A stretch of 64,000 nucleotides of DNA from 40CM-4-68-19 sp036513415 (GTDB lineage Bacteria > Myxococcota > Myxococcia > Myxococcales > 40CM-4-68-19): contig DATBZA010000177.1 in NCBI GenBank assembly GCA_036513415.1, forward strand, positions 68,536 through 132,535. The letters are read 5' to 3'. The stretch's first letter is position 1, and every line of letters begins with the position of its first letter. The notes beneath the pieces were generated by a model that saw only the letters and a program-made list of their open reading frames with translations, was not told the DNA's origin and ran no database searches. The position numbers were made by a program, and so were the translations under genes. Shown piece by piece: positions 10,236 through 23,088 of this stretch.

Positions 10236-10493
10236 ATGAAAACGACCATCCGAATCGCTCCGCTCGACGCGGCCCTGGTGATCCGCGCGAACGGGACCCT
10301 GGAGACCTGGATGCCGCACATCCATGGCGATCCGCCGCCGAACGCTCTGGCGGCGAGCGCGCTGATGTGCGCCTTTTGCGACGAGCGGATCATGTCGATG
10401 ATTACCCAGGCCATGGACGCCAGCGGGTACGAGTACCCCGATCCGCCGCCGACCTCCTTGACGGACCCCCGCGATCCTTCTCGAATGCAGTGA
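10236..10493 (+). CDS. Hypothetical 85-residue protein
   Basis: A short protein beginning MKTTIRIAPLDAALV, with two cysteines in LMCAFCDERIMSMI and a proline-rich C-terminus. I do not recognise a family. The gene is supported by a strong ribosome binding site (AAGGAGG, 6 bases before the ATG) and by its place in a same-strand run between the BNR gene and a DUF2007-type gene. Function unknown. Confidence 0.68.
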   Translation: MKTTIRIAPLDAALVIRANGTLETWMPHIHGDPPPNALAASALMCAFCDERIMSMITQAMDASGYEYPDPPPTSLTDPRDPSRMQ

Positions 10494-10550
10494 CCGCGGC
10501 CGCGGCGCGCGGTTGACACGGGATGCGTACCGTTGCACGAGAGTATCCCG

Positions 10551-10877
10551 ATGAAGGACGGATTCGTGGTGGTGGCTACGTTCTGGCGGGTCCCGGAAGC
10601 CGGGATGGCCGCCAACCTCCTCAGGAGCGCGGGGGTCGAGGTCGACGTGACCGACGAAGGCATGAGCGGGGTGAATCCGTTCCTGGCTCCTGCCATCGGC
10701 GGCGTCCGCCTGCTCGTGCCCGCAGGCCACGCGGACAAGGCGCGCACCCTGCTGCGGGAACGGGGTCTGGACGGCGAGTCGGCGCCGGCGGACCTGGACC
10801 AGGCCTCGCTCGACGAGGAGGCGACGAGCTCCGCGCCCGCGGACGAGAGCATCGGCGACTTCCTGAAGCGGAAGTGA
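10551..10877 (+). CDS. DUF2007-type putative signal-transducing protein
   Basis: A 108-residue protein. Its first 65 residues match the DUF2007 pattern: a short beta strand (FVVVATFWRVPEAG), a helix (MAANLLRSAGVEVDV) and a strand/Gly segment (GGVRLLVPAGHADKARTLL). The tail is acidic and probably disordered, ending IGDFLKRK. DUF2007 proteins are small cytoplasmic proteins suspected of a ligand- or protein-binding role, with no proven function. I chose the ATG at 10551 over an upstream TTG at 10533 because the domain begins right there. Confidence 0.75.
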   Translation: MKDGFVVVATFWRVPEAGMAANLLRSAGVEVDVTDEGMSGVNPFLAPAIGGVRLLVPAGHADKARTLLRERGLDGESAPADLDQASLDEEATSSAPADESIGDFLKRK

Positions 10878-10965
10878 GGCGCTGGATTCAACTCGTTCTG
10901 GGGCGGGTCGCGCTGCGTCACGCCAGTCTCGAGTAGCGACGCTGCGACGCCGTCACTGGCCGGGG

Positions 10966-12453
10966 CTACGGGGTCAGCACCGTCTCGCCGTACGAGAGAT
11001 ACCGGTCCATCGACTGGGCCGCCTGCCGCCCTTCCTTGATCGCCCAAACCACCAGCGACTGCCCGCGGGCCATGTCGCCGGCGGCGAACACTCCGGGCAC
11101 GCTGGTCATCTTGGTCTGGTCCGTCCAGACATTGCCGCGCTCGTCGAGCTTCACGCCCAGCTGCGTGAGCATGGGCTTCTCGGGCCCGACGAACCCCATC
11201 GCCAGCAGTACCAGGTCGGCGGGGATCACCTTCTCCGTCCCGGGGATCTCCCGAGGACCGAAGCGGCCGTCCGGGCCCTTCACCCACTCCACCTGGACGT
11301 AGAGGAGCTCACGGACGTGGCGATCCTTGTCGCCGAGGAAACGCTTGGTCATCACCCCGTAGATGCGCGGGTCCTGGCCCCAGAGCGCCTTCGCTTCCTC
11401 CTGGCCGTAGTCGAGCTTGTAGGTCTTCGGCCACTGCGGCCAGGGATTGTCGGCGGCGCGCTCGTCGGGCGGGCGCGGCAGGATCTCGAGCTGCGTGAGG
11501 CTGCGGCAGCCGTGCCGGAGGGAGGTGCCCACACAGTCGGTGCCGGTATCGCCTCCGCCGATGACGATGACGTGCTGGCCCTTCGCGGAGATGTGCTTGC
11601 CGTCCCGAAGCTTCGAATCGAGCAGCGACTGGGTGTTGGCCTGCAGGAAGTCCATGGCGGGGTAGATGCCTGCCAGGCTGCGGCCCTCCACCGGCAAATC
11701 GCGCGCCAGCGTGGCGCCGCCGCAGAGGAGCACGGCCTCGTGGTCGCGGGCGAGCTGGTCCGCCGGAATGTCCTTGCCGATCTCCTTGCCGGTGACGAAG
11801 CGGATCCCCTCATCCGCCATCAGCTTCACCCGGCGGTCGACCAGCTTCTTGTCGAGCTTCATGTTGGGGATGCCGTACATGAGCAGGCCGCCGATCCGAT
11901 CGGCGCGCTCGAACACCGTGACCTCGTGGCCGGCGCGGTTCAACTGCGCCGCCGCCGCGAGGCCTGCGGGACCCGAGCCGACCACGGCGACGCGCTTCCC
12001 GGTGCGCATGGGCGGGGGATCGGCGACCACCCACCCCTCGGCGAACGCACGGTCCGCGATGGCCTCCTCGATCATCTTGATGTTCACCGCGGGGAGATTG
12101 ATGGCAACGGTACAGCTTCCCTCGCAAGGCGCCGGGCAGACCCGCCCGGTGAACTCGGGGAAGTTGTTGGTCCTCATCAGCCGCGTCCAGGCCTCTTTCC
12201 ACTGCCCCCGCCAGACCAGGTCGTTCCACTCCGGGATCAGGTTGTTCACCGGGCATCCAGACGCCGTGCCGCCGATGAGCTTGCCTGTGTTGCAGAACGG
12301 CACGCCGCAGTCCATGCAGCGCGCACCCTGCTCGCGCAGCGTCTGCTCGGCGCAGCCCAGGTGCATCTCTTCCCAGTCCCGGATCCGCTCGAGCGGGGGA
12401 CGATCGTGGATCGGCTCGCGCGCGTAGTCCAGGAAGCCCGTCGGTTTTCCCAT
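10966..12453 (-). CDS. gltD: Glutamate synthase (NADPH) small subunit
   Basis: GltD takes electrons from NADPH through FAD and Fe-S centres to the large subunit, which makes glutamate from glutamine and 2-oxoglutarate. The 495-residue protein has the N-terminal cysteine-rich region for two [4Fe-4S] clusters (ARCMDCGVPFC, SGCPVNN, RVCPAPCEGSC). An FAD motif GSGPAGLAAAAQLNRAG lies near residue 155, and a second Rossmann motif (GGGDTGTDC) for NADPH near 300. It starts 3 bases after the gltB stop, so the two subunits are co-translated. Confidence 0.97.
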   Translation of the reverse strand: MGKPTGFLDYAREPIHDRPPLERIRDWEEMHLGCAEQTLREQGARCMDCGVPFCNTGKLIGGTASGCPVNNLIPEWNDLVWRGQWKEAWTRLMRTNNFPEFTGRVCPAPCEGSCTVAINLPAVNIKMIEEAIADRAFAEGWVVADPPPMRTGKRVAVVGSGPAGLAAAAQLNRAGHEVTVFERADRIGGLLMYGIPNMKLDKKLVDRRVKLMADEGIRFVTGKEIGKDIPADQLARDHEAVLLCGGATLARDLPVEGRSLAGIYPAMDFLQANTQSLLDSKLRDGKHISAKGQHVIVIGGGDTGTDCVGTSLRHGCRSLTQLEILPRPPDERAADNPWPQWPKTYKLDYGQEEAKALWGQDPRIYGVMTKRFLGDKDRHVRELLYVQVEWVKGPDGRFGPREIPGTEKVIPADLVLLAMGFVGPEKPMLTQLGVKLDERGNVWTDQTKMTSVPGVFAAGDMARGQSLVVWAIKEGRQAAQSMDRYLSYGETVLTP

Positions 12454-12456
12454 CGT

Positions 12457-17064
<4,608 letters not shown>

Positions 17065-17215
17065 GTGGGTCCCTTTGCTCCGGGGCCTGAGCGCTCCCCA
17101 AAACTCAATAGAAGAACGCAGCAGGGTCCTGAACGCAACACCTTTTGCCGCGCTGCGGCAGGCCCCGCGGGAAGCTCCCCTGGGGAAAGACAATTCTGTC
17201 GCTTCCAGGGGCTGC

Positions 17216-18217
17216 TCAACCCCGGGCGCGGGACGGCTCGGGATAGGCTCCTGCACTGCGCGCGAGCTGCCGAACCAGGGCCAGCACCGACTCGCACTGC
17301 GGCGTCGGGACCGAGGTGAGGTGCGCCATCTCGACCACGGCGCCGAGCAGGGCGTCGATCTCCATCGGGCGCCCCCGCTCGAGATCCACCAGCGTCGAGG
17401 GCTTGTGCGCGCCGACCTCGGCGGCGCCTGCGATGCGGGCGTCCACGTCCAGCGGCAGCTTGACGCCGAGCTTCTCCGCCACCCCTTGCCCTTCCACCAT
17501 CATCGCCCGCGCCAGCGCACGGGTCTCCGGGTTGGCGATGACCGCGTCGAGTGGCGACCGGGTCAGCGCGCAGATCATGTTGAAGGAGAGGTTGCCCCAG
17601 AGCTTGACCCACAGGTTCTCGCGGATGCGGGGGCGCACCGGGGCGCGGAGCCCGGCCTTGATCATCAGCTGCGAGAACGACTGGGCCCGCTCGCTCTTCG
17701 ACCCGTCCGGCTCGCCGAGGTCGAAGCGGTTGGAGTACGTGTGCTCGATCACGCCGGGCGCCACCACGTCGGTGGCGGGGTAGACGATGCAGCCGACCAC
17801 GCGGCGGGGCGGGAGGAGGTCCCAAAGCTTGCCGCCGGGATCGACGCTCTCCAGGCGCGTGTCTTCCCAGGACCCGCCCGACTTGTAGAAGTACCACCAG
17901 GGAACGCCGTTGATCGCCGGCACCAGGGTCGTCCGCTCCCCGAGGAGGTGCTGGATGGACGGCGCGGCGGCGGGCAGGGAGTGCGCCTTGACGGCGATGA
18001 CCACGAAGTCCTGCGGCCCCAGCTCGCGGGCGTCGTCGGTGCAGCGCGGGTGCGTGACCAGCGTCTGCCCTTCGCTTCGGAGCGTGAGGCCGTTGGCCCG
18101 CATCGCCGCGAGGTGCGGCCCGCGGGCGACGCAGCTCACCTCCGCTGCCCCGGCGGCGGAGAGCTTCGCGGCCAGGTACCCGCCGATCGCGCCGGCGCCG
18201 AAGACGCAGACTTTCAT
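17216..18217 (-). CDS. 2-dehydropantoate 2-reductase family protein (PanE/ApbA)
   Basis: A 333-residue NADPH-dependent ketopantoate reductase-fold enzyme. The N-terminal Rossmann motif is GAGAIGGYLAAKLSAAG, the probable catalytic Lys lies in VIAVKAHS near residue 95, and the NGVPWWYF segment marks the substrate loop. The C-terminal ApbA_C domain has the LWGNLSFNMICALTR helix. True PanE supplies pantoate for CoA, but this fold includes many 2-oxoacid reductases. The ATG overlaps the stop of an acyl-CoA synthetase gene (ATGA at 18214-18217), so a joint catabolic role is as likely as pantothenate synthesis. Confidence 0.85.
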   Translation of the reverse strand: MKVCVFGAGAIGGYLAAKLSAAGAAEVSCVARGPHLAAMRANGLTLRSEGQTLVTHPRCTDDARELGPQDFVVIAVKAHSLPAAAPSIQHLLGERTTLVPAINGVPWWYFYKSGGSWEDTRLESVDPGGKLWDLLPPRRVVGCIVYPATDVVAPGVIEHTYSNRFDLGEPDGSKSERAQSFSQLMIKAGLRAPVRPRIRENLWVKLWGNLSFNMICALTRSPLDAVIANPETRALARAMMVEGQGVAEKLGVKLPLDVDARIAGAAEVGAHKPSTLVDLERGRPMEIDALLGAVVEMAHLTSVPTPQCESVLALVRQLARSAGAYPEPSRARG

Positions 18218-19743
18218 GGGTCAAGCCCCAGCTTCGCCGCGAGCCCGATGCGCTGCAGCTTGCCCGTGGGACCGCGCGGCAGCTCGGTGACGAAGACGAT
18301 CTTGTGCGGGACCTTGTAATGCGCGAGGTGCTTCTCTGCGTGGTCGCGCAGCTCGCGCTCGGTGGCCGTCTTGCCCTCCTTGAGCACCACGGCCGCCGCC
18401 ACCTCCTCGCCCAGCTTCTCGTGCGGCATGCCAAAGGTCAGCGCGAGCTGGACGGCGGGGTGGTCCATCAGGACGACGTCCACCTCCAGCGGGGACACCT
18501 TCTCTCCTCCCCGGTTGATCATCTCCTTCAGGCGGCCGCTGATGCGGAGGTATCCCTCTGCGTCCAGCGAGCCCTGGTCGCCGGTGCGGAACCAGCCGTT
18601 GGTGAAGGCCTTGGCGTCGGCCTCTGGATTGTTCACGTAGCCGCGGGTCACGTTGGGGCCGCGCACCACGATCTCGCCGCTTCCCCCTTGCGGCAGGAGC
18701 GCTTCCGATTCGTCCATGATCGCGATCTCGGGACCCGCCGCCACGCCCACCGACCCGGGCTTGCGCGGGCGCGGAGGCAGTGGATTCGAGGCCATCTGGT
18801 GCGACGCCTCGGTCATCCCGTACGACTCGATCACGGGCGCCTGGAACGCCTGCTCCAGCTCGGCCATCAGGCGCGGCCGCAGCGACGCGGAGGACGAACG
18901 GATGAGGCGCAACCGCCTGCGCGAGAGGATCTCGCGGTTGCGGTCCGCGCGCCCGAGGATGGCGCGGTGCATGGTGGGGACGCCCGTCGTCCAGGAGGGG
19001 TGGATCTCTTCGAGCCAGTGGAAGAAGCGGAGCGCGTTGAACCCGGGCGTGACGCACACCTGCCCTCCGGCGGCCAGCGAGGAGAGCACTCCGGCCACCA
19101 GCCCGTGGATATGGAAGAGCGGCATGATCTGCAGGCCGATGTCGGCGGGCGAGAGCGAAAGCGCCGCGGCGATGTGCCGGGCCGAGGCGGTGAGGTTCGC
19201 CTGGGTCAGCGGCACCAGCTTGGGGCGGGCGGTGGTGCCGCTGGTGTGCAGGAGGAGCGCCAGGTCGCCCGGTTGGCCGGGGCCGGGCGACTGGGGCGGG
19301 CCACGCAGCGCCGCCGGCGGTTCCAGCCGGAAGCTTCCCGCGCCCTTGGCTGGCTCGGGGTGCAGCTCGACCACCGGGATGGACAGCTTCGCCGCCACGG
19401 TGCGCGCGGGCGAGCCGGCGCCCGCCTCCAGGATGAGCGCCTTCGGCTGCAGGTCTCCCAGGTAGAAATCGAATTCGTCCTCCCGATAGCCGGGATTGAG
19501 GGGCGCGGTGGCCGCGCCGGCGGCCACGCAGACGAATGCCGTGGCCATCTCGGGACCGTTGCGCAGGACGATCGCGACGCGATCGCCGCGTCCGATTCCC
19601 ATCGCGTTCAGGTCGTCGATGGTGCGCGCGGCCAGGTCGCGAAGCGCGCGCCAGGTGAGAGGAGGCGCTTCGGGCGCGCCGATCGCGTTCGATGCCGCTT
19701 CGCCGCGGGAGAGCAGCAGGAAAAAGTTCTCCGAATCCTCCAT
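18214..19743 (-). CDS. AMP-dependent acyl-CoA synthetase (Pcs60/oxalate-CoA ligase-like)
   Basis: A 509-residue adenylate-forming enzyme that activates a carboxylic acid as acyl-AMP and then acyl-CoA. The phosphate-binding motif is LLHTSGTTARPKLVPLT near residue 185, the A5 motif YGMTEASHQM is near 305, the hinge motif GRLKEMINRGGEKVSP is near 410, and the catalytic lysine lies in PTGKLQR near the C-terminus. Overall style recalls Pcs60/oxalyl-CoA synthetases and medium-chain FadD-like enzymes; the substrate cannot be assigned. It is the first gene of a pair with the PanE-like reductase and is divergent from the molybdenum hydroxylase genes. Confidence 0.9.
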   Translation of the reverse strand: MEDSENFFLLLSRGEAASNAIGAPEAPPLTWRALRDLAARTIDDLNAMGIGRGDRVAIVLRNGPEMATAFVCVAAGAATAPLNPGYREDEFDFYLGDLQPKALILEAGAGSPARTVAAKLSIPVVELHPEPAKGAGSFRLEPPAALRGPPQSPGPGQPGDLALLLHTSGTTARPKLVPLTQANLTASARHIAAALSLSPADIGLQIMPLFHIHGLVAGVLSSLAAGGQVCVTPGFNALRFFHWLEEIHPSWTTGVPTMHRAILGRADRNREILSRRRLRLIRSSSASLRPRLMAELEQAFQAPVIESYGMTEASHQMASNPLPPRPRKPGSVGVAAGPEIAIMDESEALLPQGGSGEIVVRGPNVTRGYVNNPEADAKAFTNGWFRTGDQGSLDAEGYLRISGRLKEMINRGGEKVSPLEVDVVLMDHPAVQLALTFGMPHEKLGEEVAAAVVLKEGKTATERELRDHAEKHLAHYKVPHKIVFVTELPRGPTGKLQRIGLAAKLGLDP

Positions 19744-19819
19744 ATCTTGGCGTGTAGCATCTTGACGTTCCGCCCGCCATGGAACAGCCTTCGCGCCCTG
19801 ACTTCAGGAGATGAACCCG

Positions 19820-20284
19820 ATGAAACTCGTCGTCAACGGCTCGATTCGCGAAGTGGATGCGCCCGGCGACATGCCGCTGCTCTGGGTCCTTCGCGACCTG
19901 CTCCACATGACCGGCGTGAAGTACGGCTGCGGCATGGCCCAGTGCGGGGCTTGCACCGTCCACCTCGACGGCCACGCGGTGCGCTCGTGCGTGACGCCCG
20001 TCTCGGCGGTGGCCGGGCGGAAGGTCACCACCATCGAAGGTCTCTCGCCCGACGGCACGCACCCGGTGCAGCAGGCCTGGGCGGAGATCGACGTCGTCCA
20101 GTGCGGCTATTGCCAGTCCGGACAGATCATGTCCGCGGTCGCGCTGCTGGCGGAGAACCCCGCCCCAAGCGACGCCGACATCGACGTGGCACTGGCCGGA
20201 AACATCTGCCGCTGCGGCACCTACCAGCGGATCCGCGAGGCCGTGCACCGCGCCGCGGCGCTCAACAAGCGGGTGCAGCGATGA
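19820..20284 (+). CDS. iorA: Molybdenum hydroxylase [2Fe-2S] subunit (IorA type)
   Basis: The small iron-sulfur subunit of an isoquinoline 1-oxidoreductase-type xanthine dehydrogenase family enzyme, 154 residues. The plant-type [2Fe-2S] motif is YGCGMAQCGACTVHLDG with its fourth Cys in RSC. The second cluster is bound by CGYCQSGQ and CRCGTYQRI. I chose the second ATG (19820): the GGAG at 19807-19810 touches the first ATG (19811) but stands nine bases from the second. It passes electrons from the Mo subunit encoded next, overlapping by 4 bases. Confidence 0.92.
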   Translation: MKLVVNGSIREVDAPGDMPLLWVLRDLLHMTGVKYGCGMAQCGACTVHLDGHAVRSCVTPVSAVAGRKVTTIEGLSPDGTHPVQQAWAEIDVVQCGYCQSGQIMSAVALLAENPAPSDADIDVALAGNICRCGTYQRIREAVHRAAALNKRVQR

Positions 20285-22422
20285 GCCCGTTGAGCCGGCG
20301 CGAGCTGTTGCGCTCCTCGCTGCTCTCCGGCGCGGGGCTGGTGATCGCATTTCACGTTCCCCGCAAGGCGCGGGCTGCCGGGCCCCCTCCGAAGGCGCCG
20401 CCCGACCCCAACGCCTTCGTCCGGGTGGGGCCGGACGGAACCGTCACCGTGCTGCTCTCCCACTCGGAAATGGGCCAGGGCGTCTGGACCGGGCTGGCGA
20501 TGATGATCGCCGAGGAGCTGGACTGCGACTGGTCGAAGATCCGCGTCGAGCACGCGCCGGCCGCGCCGGTCTATGCGCACCCCGCCTTCGGTATGCAGAT
20601 GACAGGCGGCTCGAGCACCACCTGGTCGGAGTTCGAGCGCTACCGGACGGTGGGAGCGATGGCGCGAGACATGCTCCTGCGCGCGGCGGCCGCGAAGTGG
20701 AGGACCGATCCGAAGAAGCTCAGCACCGCCAACGGATTCGTCACCGACGGCAAGCGGAAGCTTTCCTACGGCGATCTGGCGCTGGCAGCGCAGGCGCTCC
20801 AGCCCCCCAGGACAGTGACGCTCAAGGACAAGAAGGACTGGAAGATCCTGGGCAAGCCGACCCGCCGGCTCGACTCGCCGGAGAAGATCAACGGCAAGGC
20901 GCAGTTCGGCATCGACGTCCAGTTCGAGGGGCTTCGCACTGCCCTGATCGCGCGCGCGCCGGTCTTCGGGGGCACGGTGAAGTCGTTCGACGCGACGAAG
21001 GCCAAGGCGGTGCGCGGGGTCGAGAAGGTCGTGCAGGTGCCCTCGGGCATCGCGGTGATCGCGACCAACTACTGGAGCGCGAAGCAGGGACGCGACGCGC
21101 TGCAGATCGAGTGGAACGAGGGGTCCGGCGCCTCACTCGACACGGAAAAGATGCTCGCCAGCTATCGCGCGCAGGCCAGACAGGCCGGCGGCGCGGTCGC
21201 CGCCAAGAAGGGCGATGCCGACGCCGCGCTCGCATCCGCCAAGAAGCGCCTGGAGGCCGAGTACGACGTCCCGTATCTCGCCCATGCTCCGATGGAGCCG
21301 CTCAACTGCACAGTGCGATTGGAGGGCAACCGCTGCGAGATCTGGACCGGCACCCAGTTCCAGACGCTGGAGCAGGCGGTGGCGGCGAAGATCGCGGGCG
21401 TCCCGCCGGAGCACGTCTCGATCCAGACGCCGTTCCTGGGCGGCGGGTTCGGCCGCAGAGCGAACCCACGCGCTGACTTCGTCAGCGAAGCGGTCCATGT
21501 GGCCAAGGCGGCCGGCGTGCCGGTGAAGGTGGTCTGGACGCGCGAGGACGACATCCAGGGCGGGTTCTACCGGCCGCTGTTCCTCCACCGCATCGAAGTG
21601 GGCGTCGACGGCGACGGCCTGCCTTTGGCGTGGAAGCACAGCATCGTGGGCCAGTCGATTCTGGCCGGCACCCCGTTCGAGAAGCTCATGGTCAAGGACG
21701 GCATCGACGAAGCTTCGGTCGAGGGCGTCAAGGACTCGCCCTATCTCGAGCCGGTCGAGGCGAGGCGCATCACGCTGCACTCGCCGCAGAGCGAGGTGCC
21801 GGTCCTCTGGTGGCGCTCGGTGGGGAACACGCACACGGCGTTCGCGATGGAGAGCATGATCGACGAGCTGGCCTGGTCGGCAGGGCGCGACCCGGTCGAG
21901 TTCCGCGCCGGCCTGCTCAAGAACGCTCCCCGCCATCTGCGCGCGCTGCAACTCGCGGCGGAGAAGGCGGGCTGGGGACAGTCGCCGCCGAAGGGCCGGG
22001 CCCGGGGAGTCGCGGTCCACGAATCGTTCGGCAGCATCGTCGCCCAGGTGGCCGAGGTCTCGGTCGATCCCGACAAGAGCATCCAGGTGCACAAAGTGAC
22101 CTGCGCGGTGGACTGTGGCACCGCCATCAACCCGCTGGGCATCGAGGCGCAGGTCCAGGGCAGCATCGCCTACGGGCTTTCGGCGGTGCTGCACAGCGAG
22201 CTGACGCTCAAGGACGGGCGGGTCGAGCAGAGCAATTTCCACGACTACCGGGTGCTGCGGATGCCCGACATGCCGCAGATCGAGGTGCACGTGATCGAGA
22301 GCGACGCCAAAATGGGCGGCATCGGCGAACCGGCCACGGCGCCGATCTCCGCCGCGGTGGCCAACGCGGTCTATGCGTTGACCCGGCAGCGGCTGCGCTC
22401 CTTGCCGCTGCGCCTCGTCTGA
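20281..22422 (+). CDS. iorB: Molybdenum hydroxylase catalytic subunit (IorB type), Tat-exported
   Basis: The 713-residue molybdopterin-cytosine-dinucleotide-binding subunit of the xanthine dehydrogenase family. The N-terminus MSPLSRRELLRSSLLSGAG is a twin-arginine-like signal, so the enzyme is likely periplasmic. Mo-cofactor motifs of IorB-type proteins are seen: SEMGQGVWTGL near residue 65, MTGGSSTTW, GGGFGRRANPRADF near 400, and GIGEPATAPISAAVANAV near the end. Such enzymes hydroxylate N-heterocycles or oxidise aldehydes. IorB homologues annotated as isoquinoline oxidoreductase usually have unknown true substrates, and that holds here. The Fe-S subunit and a cytochrome c flank it. Confidence 0.9.
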   Translation: MSPLSRRELLRSSLLSGAGLVIAFHVPRKARAAGPPPKAPPDPNAFVRVGPDGTVTVLLSHSEMGQGVWTGLAMMIAEELDCDWSKIRVEHAPAAPVYAHPAFGMQMTGGSSTTWSEFERYRTVGAMARDMLLRAAAAKWRTDPKKLSTANGFVTDGKRKLSYGDLALAAQALQPPRTVTLKDKKDWKILGKPTRRLDSPEKINGKAQFGIDVQFEGLRTALIARAPVFGGTVKSFDATKAKAVRGVEKVVQVPSGIAVIATNYWSAKQGRDALQIEWNEGSGASLDTEKMLASYRAQARQAGGAVAAKKGDADAALASAKKRLEAEYDVPYLAHAPMEPLNCTVRLEGNRCEIWTGTQFQTLEQAVAAKIAGVPPEHVSIQTPFLGGGFGRRANPRADFVSEAVHVAKAAGVPVKVVWTREDDIQGGFYRPLFLHRIEVGVDGDGLPLAWKHSIVGQSILAGTPFEKLMVKDGIDEASVEGVKDSPYLEPVEARRITLHSPQSEVPVLWWRSVGNTHTAFAMESMIDELAWSAGRDPVEFRAGLLKNAPRHLRALQLAAEKAGWGQSPPKGRARGVAVHESFGSIVAQVAEVSVDPDKSIQVHKVTCAVDCGTAINPLGIEAQVQGSIAYGLSAVLHSELTLKDGRVEQSNFHDYRVLRMPDMPQIEVHVIESDAKMGGIGEPATAPISAAVANAVYALTRQRLRSLPLRLV

Positions 22423-22435
22423 TGGAGGACTCTCG

Positions 22436-23080
22436 ATGAAGCCCTGGCTCCTCGCCCTGCCCCTCCTGGCCTGCTCGCACGCAACTCCGCAGCCCGCCGC
22501 GGCGGCCCCACCGCCTGCCGCGGCCGCGGCGGCGGCGGCGGCGGCGCCCGGGCCCGGACCGGCCGCCGGGGAAGCGATCGCGGCCTTCGAGACGGTCCGG
22601 ACCGTCCTGCAGAGTCCCCGCTGCGTGAACTGCCACCCGGCCGGCGACGTGCCACTGCAGGGCGATGACGGACATCTCCACGAGCCGCCGATCACCCGCG
22701 GCCCCGAGGGCCGCGGCGTCGCCGGGACCTCCTGCTCCGCCTGCCACGGCAAGCAGAACCTGCCGGCCAGCTACGGCGCGCACGTGCCCCCGGGCGTGTC
22801 CACGGAATGGCGGCTACCGCCCGCCGACCACCGGCTGGTCTTCTGGGGACTCGATTCGAAAGCGCTCTGCGAGCAGATCAAGGACCCGAAGCGCAACGGC
22901 GGAAAATCACTCGCCGAGCTCACGCACCACATGACCGAGGACGCGCTGACGCTGTGGGGCTGGTCTCCGGGATACGGCCGCAAGCCGGTGGCAATCCCGC
23001 ACGACCAGTTCGTGCGGGCCTACAAGACCTGGGCAGACGCCGGCATGCCCTGTGCGACGCGAACCGCGCAGAACCCCTAG
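22436..23080 (+). CDS. Dihaem c-type cytochrome lipoprotein
   Basis: A 214-residue exported protein. A very short signal ends in the lipobox LLAC (Cys13), followed by an Ala/Pro-rich linker of about 35 residues. Two CXXCH haem c sites follow, CVNCH near residue 63 and CSACH near 99, with methionines and histidines that could be distal ligands. GGAGG stands 7 bases before the ATG, and the gene begins 13 bases after iorB. The likely job is to accept electrons from the periplasmic molybdenum hydroxylase and pass them to the respiratory chain, replacing the FAD subunit of classical xanthine dehydrogenases. The role is inferred from position. Confidence 0.85.
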   Translation: MKPWLLALPLLACSHATPQPAAAAPPPAAAAAAAAAAPGPGPAAGEAIAAFETVRTVLQSPRCVNCHPAGDVPLQGDDGHLHEPPITRGPEGRGVAGTSCSACHGKQNLPASYGAHVPPGVSTEWRLPPADHRLVFWGLDSKALCEQIKDPKRNGGKSLAELTHHMTEDALTLWGWSPGYGRKPVAIPHDQFVRAYKTWADAGMPCATRTAQNP

Positions 23081-23088
23081 ACACCCAA

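Noticed and set aside
18304..20280. Long plus-strand open frame running into iorB
   Set aside because: Only the part from 20281 resembles a protein family. The upstream part is antisense to the acyl-CoA synthetase gene and out of frame with iorA.
22500..22560. Ala-rich GCG/GCC repeat as a microsatellite of interest
   Set aside because: It encodes the flexible linker of the lipoprotein cytochrome and is common in high-GC genomes.
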